The translations under genes were made by a program, and so were the position numbers. The notes under the pieces were generated by a model. It did no database searches. It worked only from the letters and a program-made list of their open reading frames with translations, and was not told the DNA's origin. 38,877 nt of DNA, taken from contig NZ_LMRV01000054.1 of NCBI RefSeq assembly GCF_001428245.1, positions 1-38,877 of the forward strand, written 5' to 3'. Of the stretch, positions 10,746 to 18,870 are shown piece after piece; the first letter of the stretch is position 1; each line of letters opens with the position of its first letter. The DNA comes from Paenibacillus sp. Soil522. Lineage in GTDB: Bacteria; Bacillota; Bacilli; Paenibacillales; Paenibacillaceae.

Positions 10746-10756
10746 TTTGTCGAAAA
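10746..10756 (+). promoter_or_regulatory. Candidate Spo0A box upstream of the HD-GYP gene
   Basis: TTTGTCGAAAA matches the 0A-box core TTTGTCRAA. It lies about 95 nt upstream of the HD-GYP start, in non-coding DNA. Confidence 0.5.
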
Positions 10757-10851
10757 TACTAGCATTTCTTGTCTGATTAGCAGGATTTAGCGTGCGGGAG
10801 AGCGAATAATTGTAAAGGTTATGAGCTCGTACGGCTGGAGGAGTGCCCTGC

Positions 10852-12003
10852 ATGCAAGAAAACTTCAATGATCCCCGCTCTTATAAATTAGATTTATCGC
10901 CTGAGCAAATGCTCAAAGTGATATTCGAATATACAGCAAAAATAGCAAATGAAATAAAACTGGAGTCCGTGCTTATTTTAATGGCGAACATGGGCCGGGA
11001 AATGGTCGTTGCCGACCGCTGTACTGTCTGGCTTATTGACGCTGCACGTCATGAACTGTTTACGGCAGTCGCTCACGGTGTGGGAGAAATTCGAATCCCT
11101 TACGGAAGCGGGTTAGTCGGAAGCGCAATCAGTTACGGACAACCGATTTTTATAGATGATGCATATGAGGACCCCAGACATAATCCAGAAAGCGACAGGA
11201 AGACCGGTTACCGGACGAAGTCGATTATGACCATCCCTTTTTGCAATAATCAGGGAGAAGTTATCGGGGCGTATCAAGCTATTAATAAATTGACAGAAAA
11301 ACAGACATTTTCAACGAAGGATATGGAATACCTATCGCTCGCCGCATCGTACTCGGGTAAATCTCTGGAATCGATCATGCTTCATGAGGAAATACTCGAA
11401 ACACAAAAAGAGATTATTATGGCAATGGGCAAAATTGGCGAAGGCCGTTCGAAGGAAACGGGTAATCATGTTAAACGGGTCGCCCAATATTCCTATATTT
11501 TAGCATTAGGGTTAGGCATGTGTAAGTCGGAGGCAGACATGCTGCGCAGCGCTTCACCGATGCATGATATCGGTAAGGTAGCTATACCGGATGCCGTTTT
11601 GCAAAAGCCGGGAAAGCTAACCGATGAAGAGTTTGAGCGGATGAAGGGACATGCCGATATCGGTTACCAGCTATTGCGAAATTCCAAGAGGCAGCTCCTG
11701 CAGGCAGCGGCAATTGTAGCTTGGCATCATCATGAAAAATGGGACGGATCAGGGTACCCGCAAGGGCTTGCAGGCGAAGACATTCATATTTACGGGCGCA
11801 TTACCGCGCTTGCAGATGTATTTGATGCATTAGGCAGCTCAAGGGTATATAAAGCGGCTTGGGAGCTGGACCGGATATTGGCCCTCATAAAGGAAGAACG
11901 GGGGCGGCATTTTGACCCGCAAGTGGTGGATGTGTTTTTTGAGCAGCTGCCAAAAATTCTTGAAGCAAGAGATCGGAATGCCGATCTATTTGAAATAGAA
12001 TAG
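10852..12003 (+). CDS. GAF and HD-GYP domain cyclic-di-GMP phosphodiesterase
   Basis: A 383-aa cytoplasmic signalling protein. The GAF sensor domain spans about residues 25-175. The HD-GYP domain (about 185-375) contains His206, the HD pair His238-Asp239 in MHDIGK, His267, the HHHEKWDG segment (292-299) and GYP at 301-303. These residues bind metals and hydrolyse c-di-GMP, so an active enzyme is likely. I chose ATG 10852 because GGAGGAG lies 8 nt upstream, rather than the GTG at 10843 inside that ribosome site. A Spo0A box in the promoter region suggests sporulation-phase control. It is monocistronic with a strong terminator. Confidence 0.92.
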   Translation: MQENFNDPRSYKLDLSPEQMLKVIFEYTAKIANEIKLESVLILMANMGREMVVADRCTVWLIDAARHELFTAVAHGVGEIRIPYGSGLVGSAISYGQPIFIDDAYEDPRHNPESDRKTGYRTKSIMTIPFCNNQGEVIGAYQAINKLTEKQTFSTKDMEYLSLAASYSGKSLESIMLHEEILETQKEIIMAMGKIGEGRSKETGNHVKRVAQYSYILALGLGMCKSEADMLRSASPMHDIGKVAIPDAVLQKPGKLTDEEFERMKGHADIGYQLLRNSKRQLLQAAAIVAWHHHEKWDGSGYPQGLAGEDIHIYGRITALADVFDALGSSRVYKAAWELDRILALIKEERGRHFDPQVVDVFFEQLPKILEARDRNADLFEIE

Positions 12004-12012
12004 CAGAGACGC

Positions 12013-12047
12013 AAAAAAACCGGAGATCCGTATCTCCGGTTTTTTTG
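12013..12047. terminator. Bidirectional terminator
   Basis: ACCGGAGAT (12019-12027) pairs with ATCTCCGGT (12032-12040), with seven A before and seven T after. It serves the HD-GYP gene on the plus strand and the racemase operon on the minus strand. Confidence 0.9.
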
Positions 12048-12084
12048 TGCTATATCATAAGTGGATGCTCGCGCGTCGCTGTCT

Positions 12085-12798
12085 TTATTTCGTGATGGAC
12101 TGCTTGCCGGATAGCTCGATAGACTTTTGAACAAGCACGGCCATTGCGTCTACACAATATTTCGAGACCTCGTTTTGAATCGGAATGCATGATAATTCGG
12201 TGCATGCGATGATTACACACTGGCATTGATCTTGGATCAGAAGATGGTTGATGATTCCTTCAAACTCGGATGGTTCTACCGGTAAATTGCGTTTTACCTT
12301 ATTATAGATAATGTCCATCACATGCTCTTGAATCGAGTCGTTAGGCTCATGGAGCTGCATATTGTACTGAGCGCAGCCTTTTCGGTATACGCCGCTGCTA
12401 ACGGTCCCATTCGTAGCTAAAATGCCGATTTTGCAATGTTCTCCGTAGGTGTCGTAGATCTCTTTCAATGTCTCGTCCACCATGTTGATAATGTTGATAC
12501 CCGTCATTTGCTGCATATCGTTGTAGAAATAATGCGACGTATTGCAAGGGATTGCGATATTCGACACGCCCGCTGCTTCAAGGAGCTTTAAATCCTTCGC
12601 AACCGCTTCAAGAAACACTTCGCCTCTGCCCGCCAATATAACATCCGTTCGGTCGGGTAAAGTGGCGTGATTAAGGACAACGATATTAATATGATCCTGA
12701 TCGCGGTCTGCTGCGGTCTGTTCGATAACCATGTCGAAAAATACGGATGTTGCTTTCGGACCCATCCCGCCTATGACGCCTAAGCTTTTAGCTTCCAT
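12085..12798 (-). CDS. Aspartate/glutamate racemase family protein
   Basis: A 237-aa PLP-independent racemase of the Asp/Glu/hydantoin superfamily, RacX/YgeA-type. The N-terminal GVIGGMGP signature is intact. Both catalytic cysteines are present: Cys85 in PCNTSH and Cys199 in ACTELS, so L/D interconversion (probably aspartate or glutamate) is expected. Its start overlaps the end of the MurE-like gene by 11 nt, indicating translational coupling. It is the third gene of the operon with the MurE paralogue and the ATP-grasp ligase, and would supply the D-amino acid. It is unlikely to be the housekeeping MurI because the MGP motif and gene context differ from it. Confidence 0.9.
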   Translation of the reverse strand: MEAKSLGVIGGMGPKATSVFFDMVIEQTAADRDQDHINIVVLNHATLPDRTDVILAGRGEVFLEAVAKDLKLLEAAGVSNIAIPCNTSHYFYNDMQQMTGINIINMVDETLKEIYDTYGEHCKIGILATNGTVSSGVYRKGCAQYNMQLHEPNDSIQEHVMDIIYNKVKRNLPVEPSEFEGIINHLLIQDQCQCVIIACTELSCIPIQNEVSKYCVDAMAVLVQKSIELSGKQSITK

Positions 12799-14269
12799 TG
12801 TTCAACCTACTTTTGATGATTTCCCTAACGATCTCAGCCTCATTAAAAGGAATTTCCGTTTTGCCGATAATTTGCGACGTTTCATGGCCTTTGCCGGCGA
12901 TCAGGATAACGTCGTCTTTCCTGCTGATTTCAATGGCAAAGGCAATCGCGTCTCTCCGGTCGACAATGGCCTCGTAGGCGCCATTATGCTCTTCGATGCC
13001 TTCGACAATTTCCCGGATAATAAGCGTATTATCCTGCTCCTTCGGATTATCCGAGGTGATAACGGAAAAATCGGCAAACTTAGCGGCAACCTTGGCCATC
13101 GATCTGCGCTTTTCCGTACCGGACTCCCCATCAGCCGCATATACGCCGAATACAAGAATGATTTTGCCCTTAGCGAAAGGCCGTATCGTCGTTAAGGCTT
13201 TCTCCAGGCTATCCTCCGTATGCGCAAAATCGACGATAATTTTGGTGTCTTCATCCTGATAAACGACCTCCAGACGCCCTTTAATACCATCGACAGCCGC
13301 AATCCCGTCAGCAGTTTGCTGCAAGCTGAATTGATTGCAATAAGCGGTTGCGATAGCAGCCAAGCTATTGTATACGTAGATCGTCCCAGGAAGATTTACT
13401 TTAATGGCGATGCTGCCTTTTGGTGTATTTACGGTATAGGTCGTGTATTCGGCAAAATAGTTAATATCCGTTGCGTAAATGTCAGCCTCCTGCTCGATTC
13501 CGTACGTGAGCAGCTTAGGAGCCGCGCTCATCAATCGGTCGATAAGGATTTTACCGAATTTATCATCCGCATTAATAATGTTATAGTCCGTCGTCATGGT
13601 AAATAACTTGGCCTTTGCCTCGAAATACTCCTCCATCGTATGATGAAGCTCCAGATGGTCCGGCGTTAGGTTCGTAAAGATTCCGGTATTGAAGCTGGAC
13701 TGAGCAACGCGGCTTAAATTGAGCGCATGCGATGAAACCTCCATGACGCAATGCTTCGTATGGGATTCGATCATATCAGCGAAGATCCGCTGCAGATTCA
13801 GTGATTCCGGAGTCGTATTTTTATTTTGGAACATTTTGTCTCCGATGACCGTTCCGATCGTGCCGATAATACCGAGGGATGTCCCCGTTTGCTCAAAAAT
13901 TGATTTTAGAAAATAAGTGGTCGAGGTCTTTCCGTTCGTCCCTGTTATGCCGAGAAGATTCATTTGCTCAGTCGGGCGATGATAGAAATTAGCGGCAACC
14001 CGCGCAAGCGCTTCGCGTGTATCGGCAACCTGCAGCACCGTAACGTCAGCCGTAATGGCGACTTCCTTCTCAACAATGACAGTGGTCGCGCCAAGCGCGA
14101 CCGCCTTATCAATAAAATGATGGCCATCAACCGAAAAGCCGGAAATAGCGACAAAAACGCCATTGGCCTTGACCTCTCTGGAGTCATAAGCAACGGAGTT
14201 TACTTCTATATGTAAATCACCTTTAACGAGCGTGTAATCAAGATCTTTAACTAAGGAGGTCAATAACAT
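12788..14269 (-). CDS. MurE-like Mur ligase paralogue with altered motifs
   Basis: A 493-aa ATP-dependent amide ligase of the MurE family. Visible are the P-loop GTNGKTSTTYF (110-120), the UDP-MurNAc-contacting TTPES (152-156), the HHTMEEYFEAK segment with the probable carbamylated Lys219, VDFAHTED (346-353) and AGKGHETSQ (458-466). Three motifs deviate. The mDAP-binding DNPR is DNPK (407-410), the usual FGCGGDRD region reads FGVYAADGESG (374-384), and GxFNV is GTIYV (295-299). A dedicated, non-housekeeping acceptor or amino acid is inferred; canonical murE normally sits in the dcw cluster. The ATG has TGGAG upstream. It lies 42 nt after the ATP-grasp gene and overlaps the racemase gene. Confidence 0.88.
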   Translation of the reverse strand: MLLTSLVKDLDYTLVKGDLHIEVNSVAYDSREVKANGVFVAISGFSVDGHHFIDKAVALGATTVIVEKEVAITADVTVLQVADTREALARVAANFYHRPTEQMNLLGITGTNGKTSTTYFLKSIFEQTGTSLGIIGTIGTVIGDKMFQNKNTTPESLNLQRIFADMIESHTKHCVMEVSSHALNLSRVAQSSFNTGIFTNLTPDHLELHHTMEEYFEAKAKLFTMTTDYNIINADDKFGKILIDRLMSAAPKLLTYGIEQEADIYATDINYFAEYTTYTVNTPKGSIAIKVNLPGTIYVYNSLAAIATAYCNQFSLQQTADGIAAVDGIKGRLEVVYQDEDTKIIVDFAHTEDSLEKALTTIRPFAKGKIILVFGVYAADGESGTEKRRSMAKVAAKFADFSVITSDNPKEQDNTLIIREIVEGIEEHNGAYEAIVDRRDAIAFAIEISRKDDVILIAGKGHETSQIIGKTEIPFNEAEIVREIIKSRLNNGS

Positions 14270-14311
14270 ACGATCAGCTCCATTCTAGTGACCTATTCCT
14301 GTTTGTGCGGA

Positions 14312-15517
14312 CTATCTTCTCAGAAGCTTTTTCGTCAGCTTGCCGCCAATGATAGAGGCGTAGGAGAAGGCTGGCTTAGGGTCCTTCCAATCCCAAATTG
14401 CGTAAGCCTTCGGCTTAAACAGCGATGCAAATACTTGCTTCCATGTCAACTGCCCGGTCTTGATATAGTCACGAATGGCGAGCATGTCCTCATACCCGTA
14501 CCAGAATACGCGGTTCGTATTTTCTTTGACGGCTTTTGGGGGAACAAGGTTGCCGCCTGTCAGCTCTTGATACGTAATCCAAGGGATGTTCACGCCTACC
14601 TTGTAAAGCAGGTTGTTCAGGTTCGTGATCCGGCAGTTGACCTCGATCAAATAAAATCGGCCGGTTTCGGCGTCCTTCTTGAACTCGATTTCCGCGAAGC
14701 CCTTCCATTTCATCTTCTCCAGAAAAGGAGCGCCGATATCGAACAATTCCTGGACATACTTCTGGCCTGTATAAACCGATGCGCCGAAATTGATTGGATA
14801 TTGGCGGAATTTCTGGCAGGTTACCCAGTGCGTTACTTTGGAATTCTGGTTTAAGTAAGCGTCAAACGTGTACATATGATCGTCAAAGCCCGGAATGATA
14901 CGCTGTACGATAACCTCCAAATTTGCTTCCTTTGCTTTTGCCAATGCTTCTTCAAGCTCTGGGCGGTTGTTTACCTTGAAGAGCTTTCTTCTAAATTTCG
15001 CAACGAAGGAAGGGGAGTCGGTTGGCTTGACGATGCAAGGGTACTTGATCGTTTGGTCGATCTTCTCGAAGAAGCGGTTTTCATCCACTCTTACCGTTTC
15101 AGGGACGGAAACACCGTTATCAAGCGCGAGCCGCTGTAGTACTTCTTTATTCATCATATCTGAATATATGCCTGGTACATTTTGCGGAATGAGATAATGT
15201 TCTCTCAGCTCGTCCAAATGCTCATCGATGACCTCTAGATAAGAATCATGGCAAGGAATGAGAACGGGAGGGACGCTTTGCTTACGGGCATAGTCAATTA
15301 GGAAACGAATGAATGCCGCCGTATCTTCTTTATAGTGAGGAGAGATCAGTCTCTCGGACGTATATTTTGAATCCGCGCCATAGGTATCTTTAGTGGAATA
15401 ATCAACTGCAACCGTATGTACGCCGTTAATGCCTAAGCAACGAATCGTGCTTAAGCCTATATAATAATTACAACCTAGAATAACTGCTTTATTATTCACA
15501 AAGGCACATCCCGACAT
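14312..15517 (-). CDS. ATP-grasp ligase resembling D-aspartate ligase
   Basis: A 401-aa carboxylate-amine ligase. It has an N-terminal pre-ATP-grasp domain, a lysine-bearing nucleotide strand (YPCIVKPTDSPSF, about 158-170) and the metal-binding end LIEVNCRITNLNN, equivalent to the ExN motif. Several stretches (CHDSYLEVIDEHLDELREHY, MNKEVLQRLALDNGV, IIPGFDDHMYTFDAYL) run parallel to what I recall of the Enterococcus faecium D-aspartate ligase Aslfm, which adds D-Asp to the peptidoglycan precursor and sits beside an Asp racemase. That comparison is from memory, not an alignment. The start is uncertain: ATG 15517 lacks a good ribosome site, and GTG at 15499 (residue 7) is an alternative. It is the first gene of the operon. 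Confidence 0.85.
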   Translation of the reverse strand: MSGCAFVNNKAVILGCNYYIGLSTIRCLGINGVHTVAVDYSTKDTYGADSKYTSERLISPHYKEDTAAFIRFLIDYARKQSVPPVLIPCHDSYLEVIDEHLDELREHYLIPQNVPGIYSDMMNKEVLQRLALDNGVSVPETVRVDENRFFEKIDQTIKYPCIVKPTDSPSFVAKFRRKLFKVNNRPELEEALAKAKEANLEVIVQRIIPGFDDHMYTFDAYLNQNSKVTHWVTCQKFRQYPINFGASVYTGQKYVQELFDIGAPFLEKMKWKGFAEIEFKKDAETGRFYLIEVNCRITNLNNLLYKVGVNIPWITYQELTGGNLVPPKAVKENTNRVFWYGYEDMLAIRDYIKTGQLTWKQVFASLFKPKAYAIWDWKDPKPAFSYASIIGGKLTKKLLRR

Positions 15518-15986
15518 CCGATTTTATGTTTATTTCACGAGCAATGCTGCTTATGTTTTAAATAATTTTACTTCATACTTTCTTATAATACAAATGGATT
15601 TATCCTCATAATTGTAGACGGCAAGCGGTTTTTGCAGCAATTTTTTCTGTAATTCGACATATTATCCGGGATGTCGGGGTAACGATTCTTCGGGATATTT
15701 GTCGTAAAAGCGCTTAAAGAAATCAGGCAGCACATAAATGCTAAATAATCGCTGGCAATTACGTTCAACGGTCGTGGAGCATCGTATTGGAGACGGGATG
15801 CGGCCTCCTTATACAGCGATAGTGTGTAAAATTAACCAGTTCTAAATTTGTAGTGAGTGATAATAACCAAATATTAATTGATTTTATTAGTAAAAAAGAA
15901 CTATATAACGGCATAAATGACTTCATTTTGTCGAATAATGCCCGAAAATTGTCTGCGTTCGTCGACAAGATTTTACAAACTCCTTA
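15518..15986. promoter_or_regulatory. Divergent intergenic region with Spo0A-box-like sites
   Basis: A 470-nt AT-rich region between the ligase operon and the Spo0E-like gene. TTTGTCGAA occurs at 15927-15935 (plus), ATGTCGAATT at 15660-15651 (minus), and one-mismatch cores at 15698-15706 (TTTGTCGTA) and 15958-15967 (TTGTCGACGAA on the minus strand). Two short frames here (minus 15583-15768 and 15765-15968) have random-looking composition. A TATAAT at 15999-16004, just beyond the right edge, has no convincing -35. Confidence 0.5.
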
Positions 15987-16055
15987 TTGCTCTCCGAGTA
16001 TAATAGAACCATTACCATACGAGTGCTAAATAAGGAGCGTGCCCCGAAGCGAGCT

Positions 16056-16250
16056 ATGGACAAAAAACACTTGCTAAAACAATTGCAGTCGCTGCGGCTA
16101 AAGCTTCATGAAATAGCCGAGGCTCGCGGCAGTTTGACAGATCCGGATGTTCTGGCGATTAGCGAAGAGGCCGATCAGCTTATTGTTGCGTTACAGTATA
16201 TACAAAGAGACGAACTAGCACCTATCACGATACGCCGCGACAATTTGTAG
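16056..16250 (+). CDS. Spo0E-like aspartyl-phosphate phosphatase
   Basis: A 64-aa two-helix protein of the Spo0E family, which dephosphorylates Spo0A~P and restrains sporulation. The core LRLKLHEIAEARGSLTDPDVLAISEEADQLI fits the family pattern (helix, G-L-x-DPxVL, then SQxLD-x-LI). The signature SQELD is here SEEAD, with the catalytic-site Ser and Asp retained. ATG 16056 gives the usual family length, but the AAGGAG at 16032-16037 is 18 nt away, so the start is uncertain and a further in-frame upstream extension exists. The promoter region holds Spo0A-box-like sites, which would make a feedback loop. Confidence 0.75.
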   Translation: MDKKHLLKQLQSLRLKLHEIAEARGSLTDPDVLAISEEADQLIVALQYIQRDELAPITIRRDNL

Positions 16251-16256
16251 GGGACG

Positions 16257-16721
16257 TTATTTCTCTCGCAGTCGACGGAAAAATTGAGTTAACAGAGACG
16301 CGCATTCAGGCTGTAAAATACCACTTGTGAGCTCCGTTTCATGATTGAAACGGGGCTCTTGCAGTAAGTTCATAAGCGTTCCGGCACAACCCGCCTTTGG
16401 ATCGGTCGTTCCAAATACAACACGATTAACCCGGGATTGAACAATGGCGCCGGCGCACATAGGACAAGGCTCCAACGTGACATACAACGTACAATCTAAC
16501 AATCTCCATGCGCCGATGCGATCGCAGGCGTCACGAATGGCCACCATTTCGGCATGCGCGGTTGGATCAAATCGCGTCTCCCGCAAATTGTAGCCTCTCC
16601 CGATAATTTCGTTGTTTCTGACAATTACGCACCCGATAGGAACCTCTCCGATTTGCTCGGCTTTTTTAGCTTCTGCGATGGCTTCCAGCATCCAGATCTG
16701 ATCTTCTTGTTCTCTTATCAT
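16257..16721 (-). CDS. tadA: tRNA-specific adenosine-34 deaminase
   Basis: A 154-aa zinc deaminase converting A34 to inosine in tRNA-Arg(ACG). The zinc site is complete: HAE at 56-58 and PCPMC with Cys86 and Cys89. Glu58 is the proton shuttle. ATG 16721 was chosen because AAAGGGG lies 8 nt upstream on the minus strand; a TTG two codons earlier is too close to it. In B. subtilis tadA also follows serS but is succeeded by scr and dnaX; here it is inverted relative to serS and those genes are absent. Confidence 0.96.
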   Translation of the reverse strand: MIREQEDQIWMLEAIAEAKKAEQIGEVPIGCVIVRNNEIIGRGYNLRETRFDPTAHAEMVAIRDACDRIGAWRLLDCTLYVTLEPCPMCAGAIVQSRVNRVVFGTTDPKAGCAGTLMNLLQEPRFNHETELTSGILQPECASLLTQFFRRLREK

Positions 16722-16784
16722 AAACAATAACCCCTTTGAAAGTTAATCATTATACAACGAACAAATATTCTGTTGTTAACATGT

Positions 16785-16889
16785 TGCGGATAACTTTGTG
16801 GATAACTTGCATGATATACACATAAATACTCACATTTTATTCAGAGCTGTGCACAGTACTTGTTGATAATGTGTATAAGTTGTTAATAA
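16785..16889. promoter_or_regulatory. Cluster of DnaA-box-like 9-mers
   Basis: Between tadA and the kinase, TGTGGATAA (16797-16805) is the complement of the consensus TTATCCACA, and TGTGTATAA (16870-16878) that of TTATACACA. One-mismatch copies are at 16785-16793 (TGCGGATAA), 16814-16822 (ATATACACA), 16861-16869 (TGTTGATAA) and 16881-16889 (TGTTAATAA). The stretch is AT-rich. No origin genes are adjacent. Confidence 0.55.
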
Positions 16890-16920
16890 AACGTTTTTGT
16901 GTAAAAGGATGTGGCATACA

Positions 16921-18750
16921 TTGTCAATTAAGATGAAGTTCTCTTTCTTAATTACGCTTATTGTATTGACGTTTTTCATTTTCTACCACATGTTAAGTGA
17001 ATATACGATGATTCACGGTATGCGGGAGCAAGTGCGTCAATCGATGCAGGATACCTCCATGCATGTAGCTAATTCCTTTTCCTCATACGAGCAGAAATCG
17101 GGCAGGGACTCCATTATTGAAGAAGATCATTCGGGTCCTGAGCATATCTTTGACATTGTAAAATCGTTAAATCCAAATATAAAGGAAATAACGGTATTTG
17201 AGCAAGACTCGTTATCCGTTCTGTTCGGTACCTATACGTATTTGGACTCAACAAGCGATCATTCCAATTTATCTGATGTGAAGAATACCGGCTTTGCGCT
17301 GCGAAAAATGCAAATAAACGGAAAGTTCTATTTTCGAAGCTACTATTCAACCGAACTGACGGGCAACTATATTATAAGCGTTGTATATGACGGGGAAGGG
17401 ATTAAGCACCTTATAAACCAGCGCCGCAACGATTCGCTGATTTATACGGGCATTACGATGGTGCTCGTGCTCATTATCAGCTATTGGATGGTAGGTGTCA
17501 TGATCAAGCCGTTAAAGGATATTTTGTGGAAGGTGAACGAGGTTTCTTCTGCGCGCTTTCAACAACCGATTCACATTAAACGCAAGGATGAATTTGGCTT
17601 GCTTGCGCTAAAGGTTAATGCGATGTCGCAAAATCTAAGCATTTATATGAGCAAGCTGCGAAAAGCATTTGAAGAAAATCGGCGCATGAAGGAGCATTTG
17701 GAGTCGTTTATTAATCATTCGAGCGATGCCATTCACCTTATCGATCTGGACGGTAAAGTCATTCAAGTAAACCGCGCTTTCGAGCTGCTCTTTGGATATG
17801 AGGAGGAGGAGGCAATCGGGCTTTATTATCCGATTCTGCCGGATTCTCATAAAGCGGAGATGAGGCAAATGCTGAACCAGCTGCTAACAGGAAAGGTGCT
17901 GCCCGCGCAGGAAACGATGCGCCTAACCAAGACGGGCGAGATGATTCCGGTTAGCGTTACGATCTCGCCTATTCGCGACTCGGACGGAACGATTCGTGCA
18001 TTTGCCAGCATTTCAAGAGATATGCGCAGCCGCAATAAGATGGAGGAGCTGCTGCGCAGATCGGAGAAGCTTACGACGGTAGGGCAGCTGGCAGCTGGCG
18101 TTGCTCATGAAATTCGCAATCCGCTTACGACGCTGCGCGGTTTTCTGCAGCTTCAGCAGGAGAGCAAGAAGCTGACGCTCTCCTATGTGGCCCTTATGCT
18201 ATCGGAGCTCGACCGAATTAATTTGATTGTTGGAGAGTTTCTGATTTTGGCCAAGCCGCAAGCAACGAGGTTTATTACAAAAGACGTGAGGGATGTGCTG
18301 CAGGATGTAATCGCATTAATGAACAGTGAAGCGCTGCTTCACGATATCGAGTTTCTTGTTTCTTTTACGGAGGAGCAGTGCCTGATCTCATGCGAGGAGA
18401 ATCAATTGAAGCAGGTATTCATTAATTTGCTGAAAAATGCCATTGAAGCGATGCCGAGCGGTGGACGGATCCATATTCAAATTACGAACAAAAGAGAGTT
18501 TATTTCGATTGCAGTTACGGATGAAGGGATGGGCATTCCTGCCGAGATGATATCGAAAATTGGCGATCCTTTTTTTACAGGCAAGGAAACAGGCACCGGT
18601 CTCGGTATTATGGTGAGTCAGCGTATTATTAACAGTCATCGCGGGTCAATGGATATCAAAAGCCAGGTAAATGTCGGAACAACGGTAAATGTGGTTCTTC
18701 CAGCTTTGAAAGAAGCTGGTGAGAACGTTATACTAGAAGAACAAGCATAG
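16921..18750 (+). CDS. Membrane PAS-domain histidine kinase, sporulation-kinase type
   Basis: A 609-aa sensor kinase. TM1 is at about 8-26, the extracellular sensor at 27-170, TM2 at 172-195, HAMP at 196-248, PAS at 258-375, HisKA with phospho-acceptor His396 in GVAHEIRNPLTTLRGFLQL, and HATPase_c with the N box NLLKNAIEAM and the G boxes DEGMGIP and GTGLG. No response regulator is adjacent, as for the orphan phosphorelay kinases KinA-E, whose H-box it resembles; feeding Spo0F/Spo0A is an inference. I chose TTG 16921, 11 nt after AAAAGGA; ATG 16909 overlaps that site and the TTG at 16897 precedes it. The DnaA-box cluster lies just upstream. Confidence 0.88.
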   Translation: MSIKMKFSFLITLIVLTFFIFYHMLSEYTMIHGMREQVRQSMQDTSMHVANSFSSYEQKSGRDSIIEEDHSGPEHIFDIVKSLNPNIKEITVFEQDSLSVLFGTYTYLDSTSDHSNLSDVKNTGFALRKMQINGKFYFRSYYSTELTGNYIISVVYDGEGIKHLINQRRNDSLIYTGITMVLVLIISYWMVGVMIKPLKDILWKVNEVSSARFQQPIHIKRKDEFGLLALKVNAMSQNLSIYMSKLRKAFEENRRMKEHLESFINHSSDAIHLIDLDGKVIQVNRAFELLFGYEEEEAIGLYYPILPDSHKAEMRQMLNQLLTGKVLPAQETMRLTKTGEMIPVSVTISPIRDSDGTIRAFASISRDMRSRNKMEELLRRSEKLTTVGQLAAGVAHEIRNPLTTLRGFLQLQQESKKLTLSYVALMLSELDRINLIVGEFLILAKPQATRFITKDVRDVLQDVIALMNSEALLHDIEFLVSFTEEQCLISCEENQLKQVFINLLKNAIEAMPSGGRIHIQITNKREFISIAVTDEGMGIPAEMISKIGDPFFTGKETGTGLGIMVSQRIINSHRGSMDIKSQVNVGTTVNVVLPALKEAGENVILEEQA

Positions 18751-18754
18751 GCCT

Positions 18755-18771
18755 TGCCTCATGTTGAGGCA
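18755..18771 (+). other. Hairpin between kinase gene and rluF
   Basis: TGCCTCA/TGAGGCA with a 3-nt loop, 4 nt after the kinase stop codon. No U-run follows, so full termination is doubtful. Confidence 0.45.
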
Positions 18772-18870
18772 GCCGGCTGGCGTCTTTCGGTGCTGCGGCA
18801 GCAGCCGCGCATGATGATCCATCGGACAAAATTGCTGATTTGGCAGTACATACAACGGGGTGAAGCAGCT

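Noticed and set aside
15583..15968. Two short minus-strand frames upstream of the ATP-grasp gene
   Set aside because: Composition not protein-like. The second has AAGGAG before a TTG, but its product resembles nothing and it covers Spo0A-box-like sites.
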